Source: Paenibacillus gallinarum (GTDB lineage Bacteria; Bacillota; Bacilli; Paenibacillales; Paenibacillaceae). From it: DNA of 64,000 nt. Under the pieces are notes generated by a model. The model made no database searches. It was not told the origin of the DNA and saw nothing but the letters and a program-made list of their open reading frames with translations. The stretch spans positions 310,001-374,000 of the forward strand of contig NZ_JACSQL010000001.1 in the NCBI RefSeq assembly GCF_014836635.1, given 5' to 3'. The first letter of the stretch is position 1. Each line of letters opens with the position of its first letter. Below, one piece after another: positions 1-6,942 of this stretch. Made by a program: the position numbers and the translations under genes.

Positions 1-1
1 C

Positions 2-364
2 TCGATTGGTGCGCTTTTATTACATTTTGCAGCAGTGGAATATGCTTACCAGGTGGGGACGTTTGAGAAAAGAGGATTGAATGAGGAAGAAACAGCGATC
101 TGGGGTCCAGCTTTGAGCCTTGGTGAAGAAGGGCGTAATAAGATTAAAGGGAATGAACTAAGCTATTATACCGATCAGCTACAAACAGTAAGGCAACGTA
201 CTTATGAATTATTTAAAACAGTAACGGATGAATGGCTCTATACAGAAGAAGAGTTTTGGGCTCAGCAACAAGCCAATTATTATTTTATGTGGTTTCATGT
301 ATTCGAAGATGAGATCAATCATAGAGGCCAGATTAGAATGATAAGAAAAAGAATGGATATATAA
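2..364 (+). CDS. DinB/DUF664-like protein, 3' part (partial at window edge)
   Basis: The reading frame is open to the left edge, so the N-terminus is outside the window and about 120 residues are visible. The first residues, LLLHFAAVEYAYQ, carry the helix-2 His expected of the DinB fold, and the C-terminal FHVFEDEINHRGQI matches the closing helix of DUF664-type members. The family forms four-helix bundles that bind a divalent metal; many are thiol-dependent transferases, but the substrate cannot be read here. A strong terminator starts 13 bases after the stop, so this is the last gene of its transcript. A second DinB-type gene lies at 5188. Confidence 0.75.
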   Translation, partial: SIGALLLHFAAVEYAYQVGTFEKRGLNEEETAIWGPALSLGEEGRNKIKGNELSYYTDQLQTVRQRTYELFKTVTDEWLYTEEEFWAQQQANYYFMWFHVFEDEINHRGQIRMIRKRMDI

Positions 365-376
365 ATAGATTTAAAT

Positions 377-422
377 AAAGGTTGATTTTGCGGAGAGTTT
401 CTCTGTGAAATCAACCTTTTTG
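377..422 (+). terminator. rho-independent terminator after the DinB-like gene
   Basis: AAAGGTTGATTT pairs with AAATCAACCTTT across a loop of about 19 bases, followed by a short T-run. Confidence 0.85.
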
Positions 423-501
423 TTTGCTTTTAGTATGAAGTGGAAAAGAGCGAAAACCACCAAATCATACAGAACCAAAATTTATTTTTGTCAAGTAAAA
501 T

Positions 502-527
502 GTTTTAAATTATTTTAAGGGGGTTAA
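502..527 (+). promoter_or_regulatory. possible SigB-like promoter of the GSP17M/YsnF gene
   Basis: GTTTTA and GGTTAA are separated by 14 bases, about 95 bases before the start codon. This resembles the stress sigma-factor pattern GTTTAA-N12-14-GGGTAT. A very similar pair, GTTTAA-N13-GGTTAA, precedes the gsiB-like gene at 28421. Whether this organism has a SigB-type factor cannot be seen in this window. Confidence 0.3.
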
Positions 528-619
528 ATCTAGAACAAGCAAGCATCACTAAGAAATCAAAAATCAAAAAATACGAATCACTAAAACTAAAATGAGAGAA
601 TCTCTAGGAGGAATTTATT

Positions 620-1762
620 ATGTTAAACAAAAACACAAACCATTTGGAAGATGTAAAGAAAACGGACAAGGTACATGCAAATGAAAGAATCGTGGGTTCA
701 TTTAGAACAGAAGAAGAAGCAAGCCGAGCTATTGAGCAGCTAAAAGCGAAAGGTTACAGCACTGACGAAATTTCAGTAATTGCAAAAGATCGAAAAGATA
801 TGAAAGCAATTAGTGAAGAGACAGGAACGAAAGCTCCTGAAGGTGTTGCAACAGGTGCAACAGCAGGCGGACTCGTTGGCGGTATCGCTGGTCTATTAGC
901 AGGACTTGGAATCATGGCAATTCCTGTATTTGGTCCAATCATGGTAGCAGGTCCAATCGCAGTAACACTGACAGGTACTGCTGTTGGAGCGGGTGCCGGC
1001 GGACTGGTTGGCGGTTTGATTGGACTCGGTATTCCAGAAGAAGACGCGAAGGAATATGAGTCTAACGTAAAAGAAGGACAAATCTTAGTACTGGTAGAAG
1101 ACAAAGCGGACACTAGAACAAGTGTACACGATATCTTCCGTAATAATAATGCGACAAATGCACATCTTTTTAATGATAAACAAGTACGCAATTCTTCTGT
1201 AACGTCTACTCCAAATACGGCAGCAGCAAATGCTGATCGTAGAACAGCAACGGACCTAGATCGCAAAGTGACTCCTGAGAATGTGGGCAATGGCCGCTTT
1301 GATTCAGGTGAAGATGAAAAGACAATGCGTCTTCGCGAAGAACAACTGGATGTATCTAAAAATAAGGCTAAAGTTGGCGAAGTAGAAGTTCACAAAGAAG
1401 TTGTCGAAGAACAGAAAACTATTGATGTTCCTGTAAGTCATGAAGAAGTCGTAATTGAACGCAGAGCTGTTCATGACAACACAACAAACGAACCAATCGG
1501 AAAAGATGAAAGTATTCGTATTCCCGTAAGTGAAGAACAAGTAGAAGTAAATAAACGTAACGTAGTAACGGGAGAAGTAGAAGTTCACAAAGAAACCGTT
1601 CAAAATACGGAACAAGTTAAAGATACGGTAAAACGTGAGGAAGCTCGCATTTCCCGTGAGGGTGAACCAGCAGTGAATGCAGATGCGGATAAAACCCTTG
1701 GACGTGAAGGACTTAACCGTGGAACGGTAAATGATAATACAATTAACCGTCCAAGACGCTAA
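620..1762 (+). CDS. GSP17M / glycine-zipper / YsnF-domain general stress protein
   Basis: A 380-residue protein of three parts. Residues 22-62 (ERIVGSFRTEEEASRAI and on) match the general stress protein 17M (YflT-type) domain. Residues 75-145 are a Gly/Ala-rich hydrophobic stretch with repeated AGGLVGG motifs, like a glycine zipper. Residues 235-350 match the YsnF/AvaK (DUF2382) domain, with the repeated theme VGEVEVHKE and VxxPVSxEEV. The start has an AGGAGG site eight bases upstream. In Bacilli these domains occur in general-stress proteins of unknown mechanism. The gene stands alone between terminators. The domain assignment is firm; a biochemical role is not known. Confidence 0.88.
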   Translation: MLNKNTNHLEDVKKTDKVHANERIVGSFRTEEEASRAIEQLKAKGYSTDEISVIAKDRKDMKAISEETGTKAPEGVATGATAGGLVGGIAGLLAGLGIMAIPVFGPIMVAGPIAVTLTGTAVGAGAGGLVGGLIGLGIPEEDAKEYESNVKEGQILVLVEDKADTRTSVHDIFRNNNATNAHLFNDKQVRNSSVTSTPNTAAANADRRTATDLDRKVTPENVGNGRFDSGEDEKTMRLREEQLDVSKNKAKVGEVEVHKEVVEEQKTIDVPVSHEEVVIERRAVHDNTTNEPIGKDESIRIPVSEEQVEVNKRNVVTGEVEVHKETVQNTEQVKDTVKREEARISREGEPAVNADADKTLGREGLNRGTVNDNTINRPRR

Positions 1763-1794
1763 TCTTGGTACAATGAACGAAAATAAAGCAAATA

Positions 1795-1833
1795 AAATAA
1801 ACCCGATGAGTCTCATACTCATCGGGTTTATTT
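1795..1833 (+). terminator. rho-independent terminator
   Basis: AAATAAACCCGATGAG pairs perfectly with CTCATCGGGTTTATTT around a seven-base loop. The symmetric AT flanks could let it act on both strands, serving the convergent gene at 1881 too. Confidence 0.92.
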
Positions 1834-1880
1834 CTGTAGAAATAAGGTTACAATCTACAATCCTAGAAAGAGAACTATAT

Positions 1881-2381
1881 TCACAATGAGCTGTTCGATG
1901 TACTTAAGTTGACTACGGGCTCATCCTTAACGAATTTCACAAATAGGAATCTTACCAGAGGGCCAATTACCAGCAATTGAGCAGGATAGGCAACGATCAC
2001 ATTTTTTAGAATTGTCCGTCCATAGTTTGCGAGGATTGAACCTTCGATGCCATTCATAATCATGGATGTAATAAGACCGTATACCGACATGCAGAGCACC
2101 ATACCTATAACCATACAAGTAGATGTAGCGAGAATGACATACAACGTCTTGGATTTATCAAATGGCAAGGAAAACGCAGCTTTTCGAGCAATAGGTCCAA
2201 CAATAAAAGATTCTACTAAAAAAGCAATTACAAATGTTAAAGCAAATTGTGATAAAATACCAGAAATAGGTAATGTCGTTAACAAACCATTCAAATACAT
2301 GTTGTAAAAGAACATGACACATACCATTCCAAAACACATCATTAATCCAAAAATAATTCCTTCTTTTTTGTTACTAGGCAA
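1881..2381 (-). CDS. DUF2798-family membrane protein
   Basis: A 166-residue membrane protein with the duplicated layout of DUF2798: segments beginning KKEGIIFGLMMCFGMVCVMF and, in the second half, TLYVILATSTCMVIGMVLCMS, each followed by a further helix (four predicted membrane segments). The TTG start at 2381 is chosen because AAAGGAAG lies eight bases before it and the chain then begins M-PSNKKEG, as family members do. The frame remains open upstream to an ATG at 2534, but that ATG has no ribosome site and would add 51 residues unlike the family. The function of DUF2798 is unknown. Confidence 0.82.
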   Translation of the reverse strand: MPSNKKEGIIFGLMMCFGMVCVMFFYNMYLNGLLTTLPISGILSQFALTFVIAFLVESFIVGPIARKAAFSLPFDKSKTLYVILATSTCMVIGMVLCMSVYGLITSMIMNGIEGSILANYGRTILKNVIVAYPAQLLVIGPLVRFLFVKFVKDEPVVNLSTSNSSL

Positions 2382-2553
2382 TTTCTTTTTCTTCCTTTCG
2401 TTTTGCAGATAAGCTTTAGTATAGTGACATAAAAATTTCTTAGTAAGTGAACAATTTGTGAACTTTGATACAGAGTTTATAATTTTTTTCTTAAGCTCTA
2501 TTAATCTGTGGAGATCAGACTCGTTTTTAATCATAGAGAAGAAGGTGTGAAAG

Positions 2554-2982
2554 ATGGATCAATATACCCACCTTGGTGTATATGGCATTCTCGTCAAAGA
2601 TGACCGGATCTTGCTCGTTCAAAAATCGAGAGGTCCGCATAAAGGAAAATGGGATCTTCCTGGTGGATCCATTGAGTTTGGCGAAGAGCCTTTGTTTACG
2701 CTGAAGAGAGAGTTTCTAGAAGAGACAGGGATTGAAGAGATAGATGCGGTTATTCATAGTGCTCCATCATATACTCTTATTCATCCGTTTAGAAAAAATC
2801 AGCTAGAGGAAATGCATCATATCGGGATCATTTACAAAGTTAGTATTAATAATGAGAATTACATCTTGAAGGTAAGTGGAGATGGCCATGATTCTCTTGG
2901 AGCAAAGTGGTTCTATAAGGAAGAATTTGATGAACTGGAAGTGACACCATTTGTAGAAGGAATAAGGGGACAGATTCTATGA
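2554..2982 (+). CDS. Nudix hydrolase
   Basis: A 142-residue Nudix-fold protein. The Nudix box is complete: GGSIEFGEEPLFTLKREFLEETG at residues 41-63, with the REFLEE core that binds the metal and activates water. The family hydrolyses nucleoside diphosphates linked to another moiety; short proteins of this form are often NTP or sugar-nucleotide pyrophosphatases, but the substrate cannot be fixed. It is divergent from the DUF2798 gene with 172 bases between. It is one of five Nudix-like genes in the window (also 27294, 40597, 61502, 63905). Confidence 0.9.
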   Translation: MDQYTHLGVYGILVKDDRILLVQKSRGPHKGKWDLPGGSIEFGEEPLFTLKREFLEETGIEEIDAVIHSAPSYTLIHPFRKNQLEEMHHIGIIYKVSINNENYILKVSGDGHDSLGAKWFYKEEFDELEVTPFVEGIRGQIL

Positions 2983-3096
2983 AATAGAAAGCTGTGGTTT
3001 TAGATTTAGATATAGTAGCAGTGATACTCGAACGGTATATAGCGAAGAATGCACCTTTGGTGTAACAGATTCTTATTTGTGAGGGGAGTTAAGGAT

Positions 3097-3750
3097 ATGC
3101 CGTGGCCAATGGTTCATTTTGCAGTAGCGAATGAAATTTATGAGGGGCAGGCGTCCCCTGCTTTTTTACTGGGAAGTATTGCACCGGATACAATTCATGC
3201 AAGGGAAGGGGCAACACGGAAAGAGAAAATGCGGTCTCACTTTGTCAGGAACGATCGCCTGGCTGATCCTGTGCTACTTACTAGTAAGTACCTGGAGTAT
3301 ATCGATCTAAGTGAAGATCCGGCGTGGAAAGCATACATAGCAGGGTATTTCATACATATCTTTACAGATGAACGATGGACGGCAACACTCTATGCTGACT
3401 TTGAGCGTAAGGTTCAGGAGGACCCGGTGGAGATTCGGAAGATTTACAATGAAGAAGTAAGTCAGCTGGAGTATGATCTTTTACCGAGCAACTACTGGAT
3501 CGATGTCATCCTGACTCAATTAGAGGCAGCTAATGGGTTTGAGGTGGCCCCTTTTGTGAGTGTGGAAGAAGTAGAAAAGTATCGTGATATGAAACTGGAG
3601 TGGCTAAAGGATCCGAAGAATGAACCGGGAATTGAGCTGGTTTATTTTACAGAAGACAGGGTTCGTGACTTTATTAAGAAAACGGCGGACGAAGCTAAAG
3701 AACTTCTCAAAGCTTGGGAAGCGTTAGAAAAACGGACGATTCAAGGGTGA
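3097..3750 (+). CDS. Zn-dependent phospholipase C-like protein (PF00882 type)
   Basis: A 217-residue soluble protein. MPWPMVHFAVAN at the start, GSIAPDTIHAR at about 25-35, SHF at about 47-49 and YFIHIFTDERW at about 84-94 give the spaced His/Asp ligands seen in the zinc-dependent phospholipase C family. The ATG at 3097 follows a GAGGGGAG site by eight bases; an upstream GTG at 3049 lacks one. No signal peptide is present, so a secreted lipase is unlikely; the intracellular Bacillales members of this family have no settled substrate. Confidence 0.78.
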   Translation: MPWPMVHFAVANEIYEGQASPAFLLGSIAPDTIHAREGATRKEKMRSHFVRNDRLADPVLLTSKYLEYIDLSEDPAWKAYIAGYFIHIFTDERWTATLYADFERKVQEDPVEIRKIYNEEVSQLEYDLLPSNYWIDVILTQLEAANGFEVAPFVSVEEVEKYRDMKLEWLKDPKNEPGIELVYFTEDRVRDFIKKTADEAKELLKAWEALEKRTIQG

Positions 3751-3790
3751 GCTTACGGTCTATCTTACCTATGAATGGAGGAGAACCTCG

Positions 3791-3869
3791 ATGAAAAAGA
3801 TTGTAGCAGGAGGTATTTTATTTCTCGGCGGACTAATGGAAAAAATTGCTTGATCAACTGGGACTGTAA
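3791..3869 (+). pseudogene. remnant of a small membrane protein gene
   Basis: A good ribosome site (GGAGGAG) precedes ATG at 3791, but the frame MKKIVAGGILFLGGLMEKIA stops after 20 residues. In the neighbouring frame the same bases continue as NGKKLLDQLGL before a stop at 3867, a plausible natural C-terminus. The simplest reading is a short membrane protein that lost its middle and its frame. It could instead be a genuine 20-residue peptide. Confidence 0.4.
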
Positions 3870-3928
3870 AGTTTAGGATAGATATACAGAAAACATGTTT
3901 CTGATACAACGATGAGGGACTGAACTTG

Positions 3929-4357
3929 ATGACGCAACTAAGAATAGCAGATATGATGAAAGCTTATGCTGAAGATGCCGTGGAATTTGCGGATCAGATG
4001 GACGTAAAACTAGACTATACTGAAACTAGCTTGAAGGATCTTGATTTGATCCTCCAAAAATTTCATGATGAGCTTCCCAAGGGATGGAGAAAGATTTTCA
4101 ATAGAGGACCTTCGGAAGAACAGATCGCATACATGGCTAAGATGTGGGGTGGCTACCTAGGGGAAATTATAGTCAGACACCTTGGTGGAGAATGGAAAGC
4201 TAGCGAAATGGACGATGACACGATTGCTTTACAAATAGGGGAAGCGGAGCTATATCCTCCTTCTAGAGTTTACAGAAGAATCATGAATGGCGCAGAAGAT
4301 AGCGTCGAAGATTATTATAAAATACTAAAACTTGAACAGGATTCTATCCGTTTGTGA
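3929..4357 (+). CDS. conserved hypothetical protein
   Basis: A 142-residue acidic soluble protein that I do not recognise by name. It starts with an amphipathic helix (AYAEDAVEFADQM), has TSLKDLDLILQKFHDELP, then AKMWGGYLGEIIVRHLGGEW and a C-terminal YRRIMNGAEDSVEDYYKIL. The block with W-G-x-Y-L-G-E followed by G-x-W recurs in many uncharacterised single-domain bacterial proteins. GAGGG lies 10 bases before ATG 3929; an in-frame TTG at 3926 is equally possible. No transmembrane or signal segment. Confidence 0.65.
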   Translation: MTQLRIADMMKAYAEDAVEFADQMDVKLDYTETSLKDLDLILQKFHDELPKGWRKIFNRGPSEEQIAYMAKMWGGYLGEIIVRHLGGEWKASEMDDDTIALQIGEAELYPPSRVYRRIMNGAEDSVEDYYKILKLEQDSIRL

Positions 4358-4374
4358 TCCAATTTAAGAAACAT

Positions 4375-4415
4375 AAAGAACATGGAACCGATACCCGATT
4401 CATGTTCTTTTTTTA
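4375..4415 (+). terminator. rho-independent terminator
   Basis: AAAGAACATG pairs with CATGTTCTTT and is followed by a run of seven T. Confidence 0.85.
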
Positions 4416-4526
4416 TGAGGAGCCTTTATGTTGGTAAAGGATCAGAAGGTATAATATTACAGGATATAGTATAATCGTATTTTGCTCTATTAACGAAACA
4501 TGACATCAGGGGGCGTACATAAGGAT

Positions 4527-5126
4527 ATGAACAAGAAAAAAATCGCTATTATCATTTGTGTTTTACTTGGATTACAAGTTTTGAGTAGCTACACTCAGAA
4601 CTGGCACCTAACTGCATCAGGTGCGATTCCTGGGAATCACAAGATTATTATTTCTCAAGATACAGTCTATGGTAATGCCGCGATCTATGAAGACACCATG
4701 AATAATACGTTCGGAGCTGTTAAACTCAGAAAAAAATTAGGTTTATTTTATGAATTTGGTGGTCATGCAGTAAAAGAATCCCCTGATCGAGATATGCCTT
4801 TTCAGGCGGTAGGGTTTGAAAATGATGTAGAAGAAGATGACAGCTATGTTGTCGGCGTTAAAGTAAATCGCGACTCTAATATTACCTCCGTATCACTTGG
4901 ATATCACAAGAAGATAACCGACTACAATGAGCCCTATGAGTTCAGTATGAAGGACATCGAAGCTCATCCTGACAAGTATCTTGTCGAAGAAGTGAAGGAT
5001 GGTTATGCGCTGTTTGTCATGGATGAATACACCCATGAAGGATGGACCATAAGAGGTTTTGATAAGGAGGGGAATATGGTTGCTGACAAATTGTTCTCTG
5101 CCCAGCCACGGTACACGAACTGGTAA
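4527..5126 (+). CDS. membrane-anchored or exported hypothetical protein
   Basis: A 199-residue protein with a single N-terminal hydrophobic segment (KKKIAIIICVLLGLQVLS) and no lipobox Cys, so either a signal anchor or a cleaved signal. The rest is a hydrophilic beta-rich domain (FGAVKLRKKLGLFYEFGGHAV and on) that I cannot assign to a family. ATG 4527 is taken as start because GGGGG lies upstream (spacing about 13) and the membrane segment follows at once; ATG 4500 has no ribosome site. No operon partner. Confidence 0.6.
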   Translation: MNKKKIAIIICVLLGLQVLSSYTQNWHLTASGAIPGNHKIIISQDTVYGNAAIYEDTMNNTFGAVKLRKKLGLFYEFGGHAVKESPDRDMPFQAVGFENDVEEDDSYVVGVKVNRDSNITSVSLGYHKKITDYNEPYEFSMKDIEAHPDKYLVEEVKDGYALFVMDEYTHEGWTIRGFDKEGNMVADKLFSAQPRYTNW

Positions 5127-5187
5127 AGGTCATGAATACTCAGGATCTAAAGGTGTGAAAAACAGCAAAATTTGAAAGGGGTAGGGG

Positions 5188-5679
5188 ATGGAAACTTTTT
5201 TTCGATATAACTGGATCGTAAGAGAACAATGGTACGAGTGGTGTGTGGACCTGCCGGAAGAGGAATTGTTATGTCCCCGAACTGGAGGAGTCGGAAGCAT
5301 TTTACAGACGCTTTTTCATATCGTAGATGTAGAGTGGAGCTGGATTCGAATACTTCAAGGTAAACCGGATGATCAGGAGAATTTTGATGATTACGCAACA
5401 CTTCAGAAGGTAAGGGAGCTCGATCAGCGTTTCAAACCTGAAGTGGAAGCGTTCGTAGCCGCATGGAATGATTCGATGGAGACACGAGTATTTTACGATT
5501 ATAGACCTGATGGCAGTGTTGATATGGATGCTTGGGGCGAAGTAATGCGCCATATTATTGCACATCAGATCCACCATATGGGACAGCTATCTGTATGGGC
5601 AAGAGAAAAAGGAATTCAGAAGAATCCAATTTCTCCTAATGTTATAGGTAAGAATCTAATTGCAGTTCAGCAAAAATGA
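5188..5679 (+). CDS. DinB-family protein
   Basis: A 163-residue DinB/YfiT-like protein. LFHIVDVEWSWI at about 47-58 and HIIAHQIHHMGQLSVWARE at about 123-141 supply the His ligands of the conserved metal triad, the second in the classic HxxxHHxGQ form. The length fits the family. Bacillales members include bacillithiol S-transferases and damage-inducible proteins; the sequence does not say which. GGGGTAGGGG lies just before the ATG. It begins the small cluster with the DUF4177 gene 15 bases downstream. Confidence 0.88.
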   Translation: METFFRYNWIVREQWYEWCVDLPEEELLCPRTGGVGSILQTLFHIVDVEWSWIRILQGKPDDQENFDDYATLQKVRELDQRFKPEVEAFVAAWNDSMETRVFYDYRPDGSVDMDAWGEVMRHIIAHQIHHMGQLSVWAREKGIQKNPISPNVIGKNLIAVQQK

Positions 5680-5694
5680 GAGGTGAAAACGAAG

Positions 5695-5895
5695 ATGGAA
5701 CAATGGGAATACAAAACGATGAAATATAAGACAGGTGGGTTCTTGGGAGGAAAAGTAGATACGGAGGAGTTCGAACAAGAACTGAATGAACATGGACTGG
5801 ATGGTTGGAAAATTGTATCCTGCTTTGACACAAGTATTTCGCAAGGTGCATCAAAAGATGTGATTGTCGTCTTTAAAAGAAGAAAATCATTGTAA
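5695..5895 (+). CDS. DUF4177 protein
   Basis: A 66-residue protein: WEYKTMKYKTGG, then LNEHGLDGWKIVSCFD and VIVVFKRRK. The LN-x4-L-D-G-W-K-(I/L)-V core and the closing basic strand are the DUF4177 signature. ATG 5695 has AGAGGTG eight bases upstream. It probably shares a transcript with the DinB gene before it. Function unknown. Confidence 0.82.
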   Translation: MEQWEYKTMKYKTGGFLGGKVDTEEFEQELNEHGLDGWKIVSCFDTSISQGASKDVIVVFKRRKSL

Positions 5896-5909
5896 TTGAT
5901 ATTCGCATT

Positions 5910-6137
5910 CTATCCATCAGAAATTGTTGTCTCTTTTGTTATAATCTGATCGTACACCTGGTAGTAAAAAGGAGCGCCGATAAGTAGAAGAACAGCAAAT
6001 AAGATCATTAAATTACGAAATAGTTTCACGTTCTTTTCTTTCTTAGCATACAGCCAAAAAGGAAAACAGATACTGGCTGCCAGCAGAAAAAATAACTCAG
6101 CAATAACGATCACGGGAGCATAATCCTCAAGCTTCAT
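5910..6137 (-). CDS. small membrane protein with two helices
   Basis: A 75-residue protein with two hydrophobic segments (VIVIAELFFLLAASICFPFW and LMILFAVLLLIGAPFYYQVY) joined by a Lys-rich loop. ATG 6137 is preceded by GAGGTG at good spacing; the TTG at 6164 is not. It converges on the DUF4177 gene, 15 bases from its stop. No family recognised. Confidence 0.6.
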   Translation of the reverse strand: MKLEDYAPVIVIAELFFLLAASICFPFWLYAKKEKNVKLFRNLMILFAVLLLIGAPFYYQVYDQIITKETTISDG

Positions 6138-6222
6138 CACTTTCACCTCGACTTTTTTACCCAATTATAGAATAATTTTCTCCATTACGCGACAAATAAT
6201 TCTCCAAACAGGGGGCTAGCAG

Positions 6223-6903
6223 ATGAAATTCAAAGCGGTATTTCTCGATTTCTATGGCACATTAGTACATGAAGACGATGATATTCTGCCTCTCATTTAT
6301 GATGAAGTGAAACGATTTAGCTCCGATGATATAGAAGCAAATCACATTGGGAAGTATTGGTCTAAAGCATTCTTTGACCTGTCGAGAGAAAGTTATGGCG
6401 ACTCGTTTGTCACGCAAAGGGAGATCGGTATTCAATCTTTAACAGATACCGTTCGTCATTTCAGATCATCTTGTACAGCAGAGGATATTATTCAAACGCA
6501 GTTTAATCACTGGATTCAGCCTCGATTATACGAGGATACTCTTCCTTTTTTGAAATCAATCGCTGGAAACCCTATCTACATTCTATCCAATATAGATAGG
6601 AACGATATTATGTCTGCCTTAAGCTTTCATGGGATCTCGGTAACGGACGTAATTACGAGTGAAGATGTGAGATCCTACAAACCAAGAGCGGAGTTATTTG
6701 AAGAGGGTCTGCGCAGAAGTGGGTGTACAGCAAATGAAGTCATTCATATAGGAGATTCTCTTACAAGTGACATTGAGGGAGCTCAGCGTCTTGGAATGAA
6801 AGCAATCTGGATCAATAGACTTGGTAGAAAGCTGCCAGATCACTTTAAACCAGATTACATATATCCGAATTTAAGTGAAGTTCATTTGGAATCTTTATCA
6901 TAA
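6223..6903 (+). CDS. HAD-superfamily hydrolase, DxYGT type
   Basis: A 226-residue HAD fold. Motif I is VFLDFYGTLV with nucleophile Asp9, motif II LSN at about 122, motif III Lys in SYKPRAELF, and motif IV HIGDSLTSDIEGA. The residue two after the nucleophile is Tyr, where phosphatases carry a general-acid Asp; this DxYGT form is known from haloacid dehalogenases but is also scattered in other HAD proteins. The substrate is therefore open: dehalogenase-like or an atypical phosphatase. Single gene, followed by a bidirectional terminator. Confidence 0.85.
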   Translation: MKFKAVFLDFYGTLVHEDDDILPLIYDEVKRFSSDDIEANHIGKYWSKAFFDLSRESYGDSFVTQREIGIQSLTDTVRHFRSSCTAEDIIQTQFNHWIQPRLYEDTLPFLKSIAGNPIYILSNIDRNDIMSALSFHGISVTDVITSEDVRSYKPRAELFEEGLRRSGCTANEVIHIGDSLTSDIEGAQRLGMKAIWINRLGRKLPDHFKPDYIYPNLSEVHLESLS

Positions 6904-6907
6904 AAAC

Positions 6908-6942
6908 AAAAGGGATACCCAATGAATGGGATCCCTTCTTTT
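6908..6942. terminator. bidirectional terminator between convergent genes
   Basis: AAGGGATACCCA pairs with TGGGATCCCTT (one bulged base), with A- and T-rich flanks on both sides. It sits between the HAD gene and the GGDEF-EAL gene. Confidence 0.8.

Noticed and set aside
754..1290. 178-codon reading frame on the minus strand
   Set aside because: It lies wholly inside the GSP17M/YsnF gene, has no ribosome site and its composition is the mirror of the Gly/Ala-rich coding strand.
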